Positions 21,301 through 32,936 of a stretch of 64,000 bases of DNA are shown here, one piece after another. Both the position numbers and the translations under genes were made by a program. The stretch's first letter is position 1. Each line of letters starts with the position of its first letter. The stretch covers positions 11,452,001 to 11,516,000 of the forward strand of contig JAULJL010000028.1 in NCBI GenBank assembly GCA_030761205.1, written 5' to 3'. The notes under the pieces are model-generated. The model was given only the letters and a program-made list of their open reading frames with translations. It made no database searches and was not told the origin of the DNA. The stretch is from Fremontodendron californicum. Lineage: Eukaryota > Streptophyta > Magnoliopsida > Malvales > Malvaceae.

Positions 21301-24144
21301 TATATTTGAGCAGGGATAATTGTAGTTTTTGTTATATTACATGCATATTAGCACTTACACAAAACGTGTAGAACATTTAATTATTACATCCCATACTCAG
21401 TATGTTTTCAGCCAAACAATCACATTTCAAGTTGTTGATTCTCATATGTGCACTTTTTTGTTTAAAACTGGAACAAGCTCATATAGGTCCTTAAGACCTT
21501 CCTTCATGTAATTTAGCAATGATATAAACTAAACCTCTCTCGAAGGTATATTTGTTTAAGATAAGATAGTATATGGTTTCCCATTTAAATCAATACTGCA
21601 GAATAGTATGGCAACTAACCTTCCATGTCCATCACCGTCCAGGGGAGATGCAAAATCAATAGCAGGATTAAAGGCACCAGCTGCTTTTGCAGCTTCAGCA
21701 AAATGTTGGGCTCCAATAATCTTGCCATTACAGAAGTCTCTCTTAGTATCAGGATCAATTTCGCATTTTCCTCTGTACTTTGGAACAGGCCCATATGGGT
21801 CAGTATGATAGGCTGCAAAGCTTGGATGATGTGGATAAATTCCTGAGTCTACAAATCCTATCACAATGTCCTCTCCTGCCCTATCAAAGCCACCTCCTGT
21901 TGGCCATACACCAGTTGGGAGCCCCAGAAATTGTGGGGTATGTGTTGTAAGTCTCCTCACCTTCCAATCTCTCTCCACAGATTTTACACCAGGAGCATGT
22001 CTCAGGGTTTCTGCCTACCAATATATTGTCATAGTGCAAGGAATGAGAATGAAAGAGACATGATTCAGAAAAAATTATAAGTATGCATTCAGCTAAAAAA
22101 TTATTTCAAATACAAAATCACAATGTGTAGCAATTGAAAGTTTCACCTGTTCGGGGGAAAGGTGAACAGAAAAGCCGTTTATCAGGTGTTTATAACTGTA
22201 GAGTTTCTTGTAGCTCCCATGCTCAAACAGCATACCAAGAAGCATATCATGTTTCTTTTCAAGATGACTGGCATAGGATGTTACTAATTCACTGAAAGAA
22301 GCACCAAAGAAAACGGAGGGGATTTTAGTGAAGCAAGCTTTGGAATATTTCAATCAAATAAGAGATTGATTGTGTGTGTCCATCTATTTGACTGTGAGAG
22401 ACAGAGAGAGAGAGAGAGAGAAGGAAAAATCATTCATTTCAAGGCAGTACGTAATGTACCAAGAGACTTTGCAACTGTAGAAAGAACCGCCTTATTGTCA
22501 ACAGAAGGAGCAAAACAATTAGATGAGAAATTTCATTAATCGCATAGCTAAGTGGGTTAAAAATTAGCTCAATTATCTAAAATGAAGCCTCAATTTCGAA
22601 AATAAATTGTTAAACTAACTCACATTGGTAAGCATAGAATTTAAAAGGTCTTTTCCCTGAAGATCACCCAATAATCTCAGGTAGCAGTAGCACGAAATAG
22701 GAGTTGAACCTGGGCTATGTTACTCGGATTCGGGTGTGAGTGTCGGACACGAGTATGTGTCTGAAACAGGTATATTCAATTTTTTCCAAGATTTCTATGT
22801 ATTTGGAGGATGATATCCCCATACCCATGTCCGGATATACGTCGGACACAGGTACTTCAAGAAAAATTAAGAGTCGGAGCAACATAGAACCTAGGATCTA
22901 TGGTTTATTTCTAGGGCCTCACAGCTACTATCCTCAACTTGTGCAGGAAAATAAAACAGAACTTCAAACTTAACATTTTCTAAGCTTTTCTCTTCTTTAA
23001 AAACAAAAGCATTTACTTCATTTCTTTTCTAACTTCCCCTTTTTTAATAAATAAAACTCAAAATGCCCTCATTTCTGTTTTTATTTCTGCGGCAGGTTTC
23101 CATAATACATAGTATAACTAGTTGCTTTCACTCTCATGATAATTATTATTTCAACAGAAAAACCAGATTAAGTCATCATCAAAATTTTACAGTAGAAATA
23201 TTGAAAATATTCCATCAGAACAATAAGCACAACAGAGTAGCCACACTGAGGTGAAAGATCCAAATTTCCCAACCAGCAAATATATGATTTACATTTTTTT
23301 TTTCTTTAAAAAAATCTTTATTCATGCAGAATATAAATAAGTGGATAAAAAGAAGAATGCCAAACATCAATCCCTTGACTAAGTCAATCCAATTAAGAAA
23401 CTATTAAGTATAAGCAAGAAGCTATCTACGTTTATTTTTTGCAGGGGTACTACTATTACCTATGTTACCCGGACTTTTTTTTAAAAAGTATTTGTGTTCA
23501 ACACATATTCAAACATGGGTAGGAGGATATAATCTTTTAAATATATGGAAAAACTTTTTTAAAAAAATTGAGAATACTCATGTCGTACACATACCGGTAT
23601 CCAGCACTCACCCGTGTCCGACATTTTTGTTCGATACATGTTCGAACATGAGTATGGAGTAATGATCCTCCAAATATATAAAAAAAAACTTTAAAATTTT
23701 TTAACATACTCTTATCGAACGCATACTCGCATTCGACACTCGCTTTTGAATCAATAGCATAGACTACTACTATATAATAACAAAGTTAAGTCAAGTTCAT
23801 AGTAAATATTTTAGGCCCAAAAATGTGCATATATCATTCAAATACGTCAATTGCTCAACAGGATATCAAAAAGTAAAGACCCCACAGCAGAATCTAACAA
23901 AAAATTTGTAAAAAATAAACACAAAATTGAAAACAGTGCGAAATATATACTAACAAAAATTTTACCTTGAAGTGTCAAGCTTCTCATCTGACTCCACAGC
24001 CGTAGCTTCAAACCCATTTTCACCACCTTTGTAGCTAATAATAGGCTCTCCTTCAACTGTCACTATGTAAATCTCTGCTTTCCCACTAACCACAAGCCCC
24101 AATAGCACTATCAGGACAACACACCCAAGCTCCATCGCCTTCAT
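15394..24144 (-). CDS. Subtilisin-like serine protease, SBT2 clade (SBT2.5/2.6-like)
   Basis: Ten coding exons in transcript order: 24144-23966, 22291-22147, 22014-21620, 20721-20626, 20529-20457, 19843-19558, 18175-17850, 17667-17400, 17243-16962, 15800-15394. All nine introns are GT-AG and the joined frame closes at exactly 819 codons including TAG. The product is a secreted S8 subtilase: signal peptide (about 1-22, ending GLVVSGKA), I9 propeptide (to about 125), then the catalytic domain with Asp164 (FVDSG), His241 (GHGSH, split across exons 3 and 4), oxyanion Asn346 (QAAGNGG) and Ser600 (GTSMAAP). A PA-type insert lies around 400-500 and an Fn3-like C-terminus from about 700. Length and wording fit Arabidopsis SBT2.5/2.6. 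Its cleaved substrates are not known to me. The start at 24144 was chosen because the in-frame extension upstream begins only with GTG; Met4 is an alternative. All catalytic residues are intact, so the gene is probably functional. Confidence 0.95.
15990..16187 (+). mobile_element. M1 family MITE in subtilase intron 9
   Basis: The ends CTATGTTACTCGGACTC and, in reverse, CTATGTTGGTCCGACTC are clear. The flanks (GTTTCAAG and GAAATTTC) do not match, so the target duplication has been lost or one end is altered. It lies in the last intron, clear of the splice sites. Confidence 0.8.
16349..16513 (-). mobile_element. M1 family hAT-like MITE in intron 9, perfect target duplication
   Basis: TCCACCAT flanks it on both sides (16341-16348 and 16514-16521). 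The ends CTATATTGTTCCAACTC and, in reverse, CTATGTTACTCGGACTC form the family TIR. It is 165 bp long, noncoding, and about 160 bp from the previous copy in opposite orientation. Confidence 0.9.
18721..18748. repeat. A-homopolymer in subtilase intron 6
   Basis: A run of about 24 A residues lies in the 1.4-kb intron between exons 6 and 7. I found no element boundary around it. Confidence 0.7.
22389..22422. repeat. (GA)n microsatellite in subtilase intron 1
   Basis: A run of GA dinucleotides lies about 100 bases upstream of the acceptor of exon 2. It is likely to be length-polymorphic. Confidence 0.8.
22715..22887 (+). mobile_element. M1 family MITE in subtilase intron 1
   Basis: The ends CTATGTTACTCGGATTC and, in reverse, CTATGTTGCTCCGACTC are inverted. 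The flanks AACCTGGG and AACCTAGG agree at 7 of 8 positions, so the target duplication is only slightly decayed. Intron 1 (22292-23965) also holds more diverged M1 remnants at about 23459-23765. Confidence 0.85.
23459..23765. repeat. Diverged M1 remnants in subtilase intron 1
   Basis: Two adjoining pieces carry ACACATATTC and GTCCGACA words with the same internal order as M1 copies (TATGTTACCCGGACT at the left). Their ends are mutated and no target duplication is readable. Confidence 0.55.
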
Positions 24145-25120
24145 TTTTCTCTCTTCCAAGATCTGCTTCACATTAAAATTAGTACTTAAAGAAAACTTCT
24201 AGAAATTTTTTTTTTTTCCTTTTTGCTTTTTAAGTTGATTTTTACAGCAATTTTTTATTTTTGTTTATTAAAAAGGAAAAACTTCAATTTTATACGTAAG
24301 AAAGAGACTTAACTAAAAGTGATATTGACATTTATAGTGAGAAAATAAATAAACTAACTTTGATTTAGATCTTTCCTGCTAAAAATAGACTTACTTCAAT
24401 TGAGATCAGATATAGTTGAAATTTCTTAAGCTCTTTTAAGCTTACTTAAATAAACAGTTTTATGATTTTTTTAAGGAAGAAAGAAAGAAAGAAAGAAAAT
24501 ATTACTTAAATCAGTAAAAGAAAAGAGAAAAATAAAAAACGAAAATATTACCGAAGAGACACTAAAAAACCCCGATCCAATCCCGCCGGAAGCTTGCTTT
24601 TGTTATTTACATTCACATCAATCTTCGTCAACGTCCTTTTATCTACAATCCAAGCAAAGAATAATTACAAAAATGAACTAAAAAATGAGGAAAAAAAGAA
24701 AAAGGAAGAAAGAAAGATCAGAATCTTCATAACCATTTTCGATGGTAAAGAAGATCGTAGCGATAACAAAAAAAAAAAAAAAGAGGAAAATTTAGACTTA
24801 CGCAAGCATTAAAGAAATGAATCAAGGAAGCTTTGATAAGACGATTTTCTCGAAGCAAAAAAAAATATATTTAAAAACCCAGAAAAGTGAATGTGAAAAC
24901 AGAAGAGAAAATGATTGGATGAGATAGAGAAAGAGAATATATTTATTCACATTTGCAGGGATCTTTCGTTCAAAGCGAGGAAAGAAAATGAGAGAAAATT
25001 GCTGAGAAAAAAAAAAAAAAAAAAAGGAAAAAGAAAAAGAAAGAGATCTAAGCTATGGAGAAAGTAAAGTGTGTGTAGGTTTATTATTAGTGAGCGAAGA
25101 TATTGAGTGACGGTGTAAGC
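24145..25120 (-). promoter_or_regulatory. 5' UTR and promoter zone of the subtilase gene
   Basis: Reading leftward, a TATA-like AATAAATATATTC lies near 24936-24950 within purine/pyrimidine-skewed DNA. Splice-like pairs suggest leader introns: a donor-like GCGTAAGT near 24795, a TTGTAG acceptor-like site near 24642, a TCGGTAATATT donor-like site near 24550 and a GTGAAGCAG acceptor-like site near 24166. These are inferences from short motifs only. The leader extent is unknown without transcript data. Confidence 0.35.
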
Positions 25121-25389
25121 CTGTAAGATACTTTAAGTTTTTTTTTTAAATTATATTTTGCTTTAAAAAATTAATAAATATTTAAGAAAAATCATTTAAT
25201 GATTCTTTATTTAGTATTAAACAAGATTTTTTTTTTTAAATTGTTAAAAAATCATGCTACTTTGATATCAAACATTTGAATTTTTTTTAGATAAAATTTT
25301 GATGATTTTTTTATTTTATTTTGCGTCATAACCAAGAAGGTACAGAGAAAGAAGTATAGATGATGAGAAAGTGTAAACCAGATATTTAT

Positions 25390-25790
25390 ATTTATAAATT
25401 ATTTGAGTTTGATTCGAAAAAAATTTGAATTTGATTTGATTATTGTCGAGTCGAGTTCAAGTAATTCAAGTTATTGAGCAAGTCGAGTTTGAATATCCTA
25501 AGATCCAGCTCGAGTGATCCATGAACCTAATCAAGTTTTTTGTTTTGTTTTTAATACTAATAAAAAAATCTTAATTCGAATTCGAATACAAATAATCTAG
25601 TTTGAAGTCGAACATAAAAATTAAACTCGATTTTTATTAAATAAATGAACCTAATCGAACGATATCGAATTATTAGATTTTTATCTTGAATTAAACTCGA
25701 ATTTTAAAAACAAAACTCAAATTAAATCAAATTTCGAACTTAAACTTTTTACTAATTAGATTTGGTTTCGCTCGATTACACCCGATGGAG
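25390..25790. repeat. TCGAG-rich dispersed repeat
   Basis: The stretch is dense in GAGTTCGAG/CTCGAATT words and ends with GATTACACCCGATGG. A second, similar block lies at 26325-26770, starting TGTAATCGAGCC. They look like inverted or nested members of one noncoding family; clear boundaries were not found. Confidence 0.45.
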
Positions 25791-26324
25791 TTTTAGACAA
25801 AATATTATTAAGGTTGCATCATTTAATTCTTTTTATGCAGTATTTTTATATAATTTGCTTTTATTAATAAATTATTATTATTATTGGTCAATTAATGTAA
25901 TGCCATTATTTAACTTTTTTTCCTTTTCATATAGTATTTTTCTTTTTGGTACATTCATTGAGTATTGTTTTAATTATCTTTAATTATTGTGAGAGAGACA
26001 TTCGCGCGCAAGCTGTCGGGGGCTGTTTGATGAAATGACCACATTACCCTTGCAATTGGTACGATAGTTGATAGGGGGCAGTAAAGGCAGGGCACCTGAT
26101 TGGAGCGGAACGGATACAGGTACTATTTATTTTTCCGCATTTACGCGCGTGTCTATTTTTTTTTTTCTTTTATAATTGTTCTCTTTTTGTCAATTTTTCA
26201 AAGTTACAGTTGTTTCTTACTTTTTTAAGATTTGCTTCTTTTTTTTTTTTTTTAAATTATTTGTCTTTCTATATATAATATATAATATATAATAATAATA
26301 ATAAACTTTGTAAATTATAAAATT
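25791..26324. other. Spacer between two TCGAG-rich repeats
   Basis: No gene is visible. A somewhat GC-richer patch (about 26000-26150) includes CGCGCGCAAGC and TTTACGCGCGTG. The rest is T-rich with TATAATA repeats near 26270-26305. Confidence 0.4.
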
Positions 26325-26770
26325 AATTTTAAGTGTAATCGAGCCAAGTCGAGTTCAAGTAGTAAGAAGCTCGAGTTTGACTCGAAATTCGAGGCTCAAG
26401 GCTCGAAGCTTGATCGAGTTTTATTTTTAAAACTCGAACTCAATTCGAGATAAAAATTAATCTGTTCAAGCTCGCTCGATGAGGCTTGTTTACATAGTAA
26501 AAAATGAACTCGATTATTTGTGTTCGAGCTCGAGTTCGAATTGAGATTTTTTTCAATACTAATTAAAAATAAAAAATAAAAATATTAAAAATAAAAATAA
26601 AAATAAAAATAAAAAAAATAAAAATAAAAAAAGTTCAATTAGGCTCGCGAGTTACTCTAGTCAAGTATTAAGATATTCGAATTTGACTCGCTCGAGCTCG
26701 GCTCGACAATGACTGAGCCGAGTTTGAGGCTTTTTCGAGCCGGACCCGACTAACTTGCGAGCATAAATAT
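26325..26770. repeat. TCGAG-rich dispersed repeat, second block
   Basis: Starts TGTAATCGAGCCAAGTCGAG and contains AGCTCGAGTT, GGCTCGAAGC and ACTCGATTATTTGTG words, plus an AAATAAAAAT run in the middle (26565-26630). It is noncoding, and related to 25390-25790 and to 11500-11850. Confidence 0.5.
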
Positions 26771-26955
26771 CTCGTTTATACCTTAATACTTTTATTATTT
26801 TGTTTAAATATAGGGAATATTTAGTAAATTAGAAATATGCTTTTAAAACAAGAGATTTAATCAAAAATCTTAAAACATTTCCACAATTGTGTCATAAAAA
26901 ACTATCTTAAGATTTCAAAAAGTTGAAAAAGAAGAAGATTCACCAAATGAAAATT

Positions 26956-27526
26956 GGGAAAATATGAAAAACATGCACTCCATAAGGAATTATTGTGAAA
27001 TGGTATAATGAATAAAAGTTATTTGAAAAAGAAAAATGAATAATTAGAAATTATTATAAAGGATATTGTAAAGACAAAATTACCCTTAATGAAAAAACTT
27101 ACTTTTCCTTTTTCTTTCATTAAGAAAATATTATTTTTTAAAAATTTTAATTGAAAATAAATTTAAAAAATAAAATATTTAAATATATATTTTTTTAAAA
27201 TTTAAAAAAATAAAGAACAATTAATTTTAGGCATATTATTTTTATTTTTGTAAAATTTTTAATTAAAAAAAGTAAATAAAAAATTTAAAAATTTATTTTT
27301 TAAAATTAAATTTTTTTTATTTTCAGAATATTTATTTTTTAACTAAAAAGTAAATTAAAAATAAAAGAAAAAGGGAGGAGAAGGTTTTTTTATCAAGGAT
27401 AATTTTGTCTTTACAATATCCTTTATAACAATTTTTAATTATTCATTTCTCTGTTTCAAATAACTTTTATTCATTATACCATTTCACAATAATTTATGAT
27501 GGAGTGCATGTTTTTCATATTAACCC
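26956..27526. mobile_element. Mutator-like fold-back MITE, 571 bp, 9-bp target duplication
   Basis: The flanks are identical: ATGAAAATT at 26947-26955 and 27527-27535. The arms are long inverted repeats of about 150-165 bp, from GGGAAAATATGAAAAACATG on the left and, in reverse, GGGTTAATATGAAAAACATG on the right. The shared words continue to AAAGACAAAATTA. A 9-bp duplication with long TIRs is characteristic of the Mutator superfamily. The AT-rich centre has no coding capacity. Confidence 0.85.
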
Positions 27527-27535
27527 ATGAAAATT

Positions 27536-27983
27536 TCAATGGTCAAAAAGGTAAATGTAGACTGTAGACTGACTAAATGAGCCAAGTTAAGGTCAAATGT
27601 TCCGACATAAACAAGTAATTTGGCCAACTTCTCCCAATTAATTTGCCTTCTTTTGATTAGAAAAATGGTTAGTTAGCAATTAGAGTTAAACATATAAGCT
27701 TAGAGCGTGCAAGAGGTGGAGGGGAAATCTATCTATACCCATATATTAATGTATCTCATCTCATTCATGTGAAGTTGGCAACTGTCCAAAAAAAAAGACA
27801 GAGATGATATTTCCTAATTATCAAGGGTATTTTACATTTTTATTTATTTAACCAAAATCTTAGAGAAAAATAGAAAATATGAATCCGAAAATCTTGAAAT
27901 AAAAAGGAAAAATTAGAAAATTTAAAAAAAAAAAATCAGAATCACAATTAGGAAAGGAATTTTAGAAAACTCAATGGAAGGAA
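27536..27983. other. Intergenic sequence before the CACTA element
   Basis: No gene or bounded repeat is evident. It contains a short repeated word (GTAGACTGTAGACTGAC, 27556-27572) and A-rich runs. Confidence 0.45.
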
Positions 27984-27986
27984 ATC

Positions 27987-28430
27987 CACTAAGAGAGAAA
28001 ATCCTTTTAGTGACGTTATCTTTTTCGACGAAATTATTTAGTTGGAAATAAGTCGCTATTTTCAACAGACATTGTACTTTTTTCGACGAAATACGGTTGA
28101 AAAAGAGAAAAAGTATTAGCAACGGAAAACGGTTATTAGCGACGGAGTTTTAGGACGAAAAAATTATATCGCAAAAACTTTGGCGGGATGCCTGGTCATT
28201 CTTGCCAAAGTTATTGCACTGGATTGTCCGTCCTATTATCGACGGAATTTTCTTCGGTAAAAATTTTTTAGATCTTCTTTAATTTCATATTACTTTTAAT
28301 TTTTATTTTCGATAGATTTTCATCGAAAATACTCTATTTTCGTTAGAATGTCCGTCAGAATAAAGAAATTGGAGCGAAAAAAATTTTTTCAAATTTTTTT
28401 GCGACGAAATTTTCTTCACAAAAAATTGGC
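27987..28430. repeat. Left terminal and subterminal repeats of the CACTA element
   Basis: The CACTA terminus is followed by short direct and inverted copies of (A/G)GCGACGGA, TTTTCGACGAAA and TTTTCGGTAAAA words. Such clustered short repeats in both orientations are the usual binding sites for the TnpA-type protein of En/Spm elements. Confidence 0.75.
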
Positions 28431-29259
28431 AGCCCTAATTTATTTCACACTTTTCTGTTCTCTTTCCTCTCTCTTCTTTCTCTTTTCTCTCTTCCCTCTC
28501 TTCTTTGCACCCTAGCTAGCCCCAACCACTGCGTCGTCCTTCCTCCCCGCCCTCGACTGGCCGTTCTCCCTCCCTTCCCCGTCACTGACGATTGCCCCTT
28601 CTCTCTTCTCTTCCTATCTTCTTCTTTCTCTTTTTTCTTCCACCACCGGTCGCCATCTCCTCTAGATTTGTGGCACCCAATCGCCACCTCCTCCCTCCCA
28701 ACCGACCTTTTTTCCTCATGGTTCGTGGTCTTTTTTTTTCCTTCGGTTTTCATTTATTTAAACACTAACAAATATATTTATTTTTCGGTTTCCATTTAGT
28801 TTAACAATAACAAATATATTTTTTTGTGTAAAAATAATATTTAGGAAAAACTAATTTTTTATATTTTATGATAAATTTTTCATGTTGATTTCGAGGTTGT
28901 TTTTATTTCGAGGTTATTAAGGTAAGAGGACTTCTGATGTTTGCTTAATAATATTTGTGTTTGTTAATTGTTATATTTGTTTTTTTTGTGTTTGTTAATT
29001 AATATGTGTTTGTGTTTTTTAGGATATATGTTATTGTGTTATTGAGATTATATTTGTTTGTGTTTTTGAGATATATGTAATTGTGTTATTGAGATTATAT
29101 AGTAGTTTGTGTTATTGAGGAAGAAATAAATATTTGTGTAATATTTGAGATATATGTGCTTGAGAATATATATTGGATTATGGGTTGAGAATATATTTGG
29201 ATTAATAATTGTGTTAATTTGATATCTTTGAATTCGGCTTAATAGATTAGTTTGAGACA
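28431..29259 (+). promoter_or_regulatory. Leader region of the CACTA transposase gene
   Basis: A pyrimidine-rich stretch (28440-28760, TTCTTTCTC words and some GC-rich DNA) is followed by T/TTTGTG-rich sequence up to the ATG at 29260. The layout suggests promoter plus leader, possibly with a leader intron. The purine-rich minus-strand frame here is low complexity. Confidence 0.4.
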
Positions 29260-32200
29260 ATGGACAGAGATAAATCTTGAATGTATTATCGGTTGGACAA
29301 AGATGGATATATTAACAACGAGTTTTTAAATGAAGTTGAAAATTTTCTAACTTTTGCATATTCCCACACTGAATACATGAGAGACAATAGAATTATATGT
29401 CATTATGCTAGGTGTCAGAATAATTGATTTGTAGAAGTCGATGTAGTGCGTAAGCACCTGTATTTCAGAGGGTTTAGTAATGGTTACTTGATTTGGGATG
29501 CACACGAGGAAACTCATCAAGATCAATCATCAAGGAGTAATGATGATGTTCAGCCAATAATTGATGTGCAAAGAGAGAATCCATATGCAAAAATGGTTAT
29601 GGATGCTCTAAATTCGAATGTTAACTTGGCTGGTAATTGCTATATTGATGAGCCGATGGTTCAGGATCAACAACCGAATTTAAGCTCAACAAACTATTAC
29701 TCCTTGTTGAATGAAACAGATGAACCATTGTGGTCAGGGTGTTCAAAGCACACAACCTTATCTGCTGTGTCACAACTGTTAAATGTGAATTCATAATTTA
29801 ATATGAGTGAAGCGTGTTTTGATTGTCTGATGATTATGATAAAAGGTATGTTGTCAAAAAATAATAATTTACATGAGAATTTTTACAAAATGAAGAAGAA
29901 TATGGTCAAATTTGGACTGGATTATGTTAAGATACATGCATGCAACAACAATTGCATGTTGTTTTGTAACGAGTCTGCCGAGTTAACGTACTATTCGACT
30001 TGCGGCCATCCTCGATATAAACCAACCAAATCAAGTCTCGAGAAGGCAAAAAAAATCCTTATAAGATTTTGCGTTATTTGCCACTTATGCCGAGACTGCA
30101 AAGGCTTTATATGTCAACAATAACTGCTGAATATATGACATGGCATGCGCATAACCGAAGGGATGATGGAGTGTTGATTCACCTAGTTGATGGTGAGGCT
30201 TGGCAAGACTTCAATCGTAATCACTCATCTTTTGCAGCTGAAACTCGAAATGTGAGACTGGGTTTATGTGCATCTATTTTTGTCTGTTTAGTCAGGCAGC
30301 AAAATCATAATCTTGGCTAGTAATGCTTGCTGTGTACAATTTACCACCATGGATGTGTATGAAACAACTATATTTATTTCTTAATATGGTAATTTCAGGC
30401 CAGAATAGGCCATCGTAGAACATTGATATTTTCCTTAGACCTATAATAGATGAGTTTGAATTACTGTGGAATCATGGTGTTCCGACTTAAGATAGGTATA
30501 TGAAAGAAAATTTTGTATAAGGGGTTGCACTATTATAGATGATTAATGACTTTCTTACGTACGACATTTTATCAGGATGGAGTACATACGGAATATTAGC
30601 TTGTCTTTACTGTGTGGAGCAGGTGAAATCATTTAGATTGCATTATGGCAACAAACCATGTTTTTTTTTTTATTGCTATTGCCAGTTTTTACCCTTCAAT
30701 CATCCCTTTAGAAGGCAAAAAGATAAATTTTGTCGAAGAGTTGAGCATGACTCTCCAATTGAGCAATTATACTGTGAAGCAATTTTGGAAAGGATAGATT
30801 GCATTCCGAAGATCACATTTGAGACTAAATGTAGTGACAATAAGCTGATTGGATTCAGGCTAAGCCATAATTGGACGAAGAAAGGTATATTTTGGGAGTT
30901 GGCCTATTGGCATACCAATTTCATTCATCATAATTTGGATGTTATGCATATTGAGAAGAATGTCTTCGACGATGTTTTCAATACAATGATGGATGCCAAG
31001 GGCAAAACAAAAAACGATATAAAGCTATAATGGATTTACCTTTGCTTTGCAAATGAAGCGAATTAGAATTGATGGAAAGCAATGGAAAACATACAAGCTT
31101 AAAGTCACTTACACATTAAATAGGGAAGAAAAAAAAGTTTGTGCATGGGTCAAAGAATTACGACTCCCTGATTGATTTGCCTTGAATATTGGACGTTGCG
31201 CAAGTATGGCTGAAGGGAGGTTTTATGGCATGAAAAGTCATGATTGTCATATTTTTATACAACGGCTGCTTCCAATTATGTTTCGGGATTTTGTGCCTAA
31301 CATAATTTGGTATGCATTTACGGAGCTATCATATTTCTTCATAGATCTATGCTTAATCGACATTCATGTCGAACAGATGGAGGTGTTGGAAACAAATATT
31401 ATTGAAACCATTTACAAATTGAAAAAGATATTTTCTCTCACATTTTTTGATTCAATGAAACATTTGCCTATTTACCTACCTTACGAGGCTAAAGTTGGTA
31501 GACCTGTCCATTATCGATGGGTTTATCTATTTGAAAGGTACTAAATGATGAATGCCATTTTCCTATATATAACATTTATCGTTTATGAAACCCTAATCTA
31601 TGAATGAATTTTTTTCTCGTTTACGATTTGTAGATTCTCGCATGTGTAGAAGGGTTTATATTTGAGGCGTATATTATGGAAGAAATTTCATCATTCTGCA
31701 CCTTGTGCTTTGAACCAAATGTACAAACAATATTTACTCGGGTGTTACGAAATGATGATGGGGGAGATGTCGATCTGATGGGACGACTTTCAATTTTCAT
31801 ACATCCAAGAAAATCCTTCAACCCCAAAAAAACTAAGGTCCGTTAATCTAGACCACAATGAGTACGATGCAGCTGCATTAAAAGTTTTAATGAATTGCGA
31901 GGAGGTCATATCCTACATTGAGTAAGAACTTTTTGTTACTTTTATATAATCTAAAGACGTAATATAGTAAATATTTTAACTCATATAATAATCCATATTA
32001 GGATGTTTGATGAAATGGTGAAAAGCAATGCACCGAACATTAGCGATGCGGAGTTGGAGAAAGTTCGTGCAGCAAGATTTAGAAAATGGTTTAAGGAATA
32101 TGTAACCTAAAAAAGTAATGGTTTCAAACATCATGTTATAGTTCAAACTTGTTGTGTTTTAATCATTTTCGTTATTGTTCATAGGTTCAGCAAAGTTTTG

Positions 32201-32936
32201 TTCAAGCTGGCTCTCGTATAATTGAGCTTATCTCATGGTCCAAGACGTATGGTTTGGTGTTATCCAGGATATTTCGTTAATGGTTTCAAGGTCCATACAT
32301 TGGATTATGGGAAAACACGAACAAGCAAGAATATCGGTGTATGCGTGAAAGGCAACTATTATAATGATTGTGAACATGACTTTTATGGAATATTGCCAGA
32401 TATTGTAGAGTTGGAATATTTTGGTAGGGAAATCGGGTCGGACTTTTTAAATGTCGATGGTTTGATACGGATAAAGGAATTCGGATAGATCCTCATAATG
32501 GTCTAGTTGAAGTAAATTATATGTCATTACTTGCAAGTAATGAATCTTTTGTTTTAGTCCATCAATTCAACAAGTCTACTACAGTTGTTATCCTTCAAAT
32601 AGAAGAGAACGTCGAGATTGGTGAGTTATTTTCAAAACAAAGGCTATGAGTAGATTTGACATTCGACCTCATGCAGGAAAAATAGTTGATCTGAACGAAG
32701 GGGTTTATCAAGAAATGGATGTGCATATTCCAACCATTATAACATATTCAAAGGATCTTGACAATCCTCGACTTCTTGTTCATGGTGAATTCGAAGAAGT
32801 AAATAATGTTGTGACACAAAATCAAGAACAAAATGATGAAGAAGAAGAAGTTTTTGTAGAAAAAGAAAAGGAAGATAGAGATGATGATTAAGGTGAAGAA
32901 GAAGATGATGATGATGATGCTACTGATGATGATGAT

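Noticed and set aside
28445..28753. 102-codon basic minus-strand frame
   Set aside because: It is a low-complexity translation of the pyrimidine-rich leader of the CACTA transposase gene.
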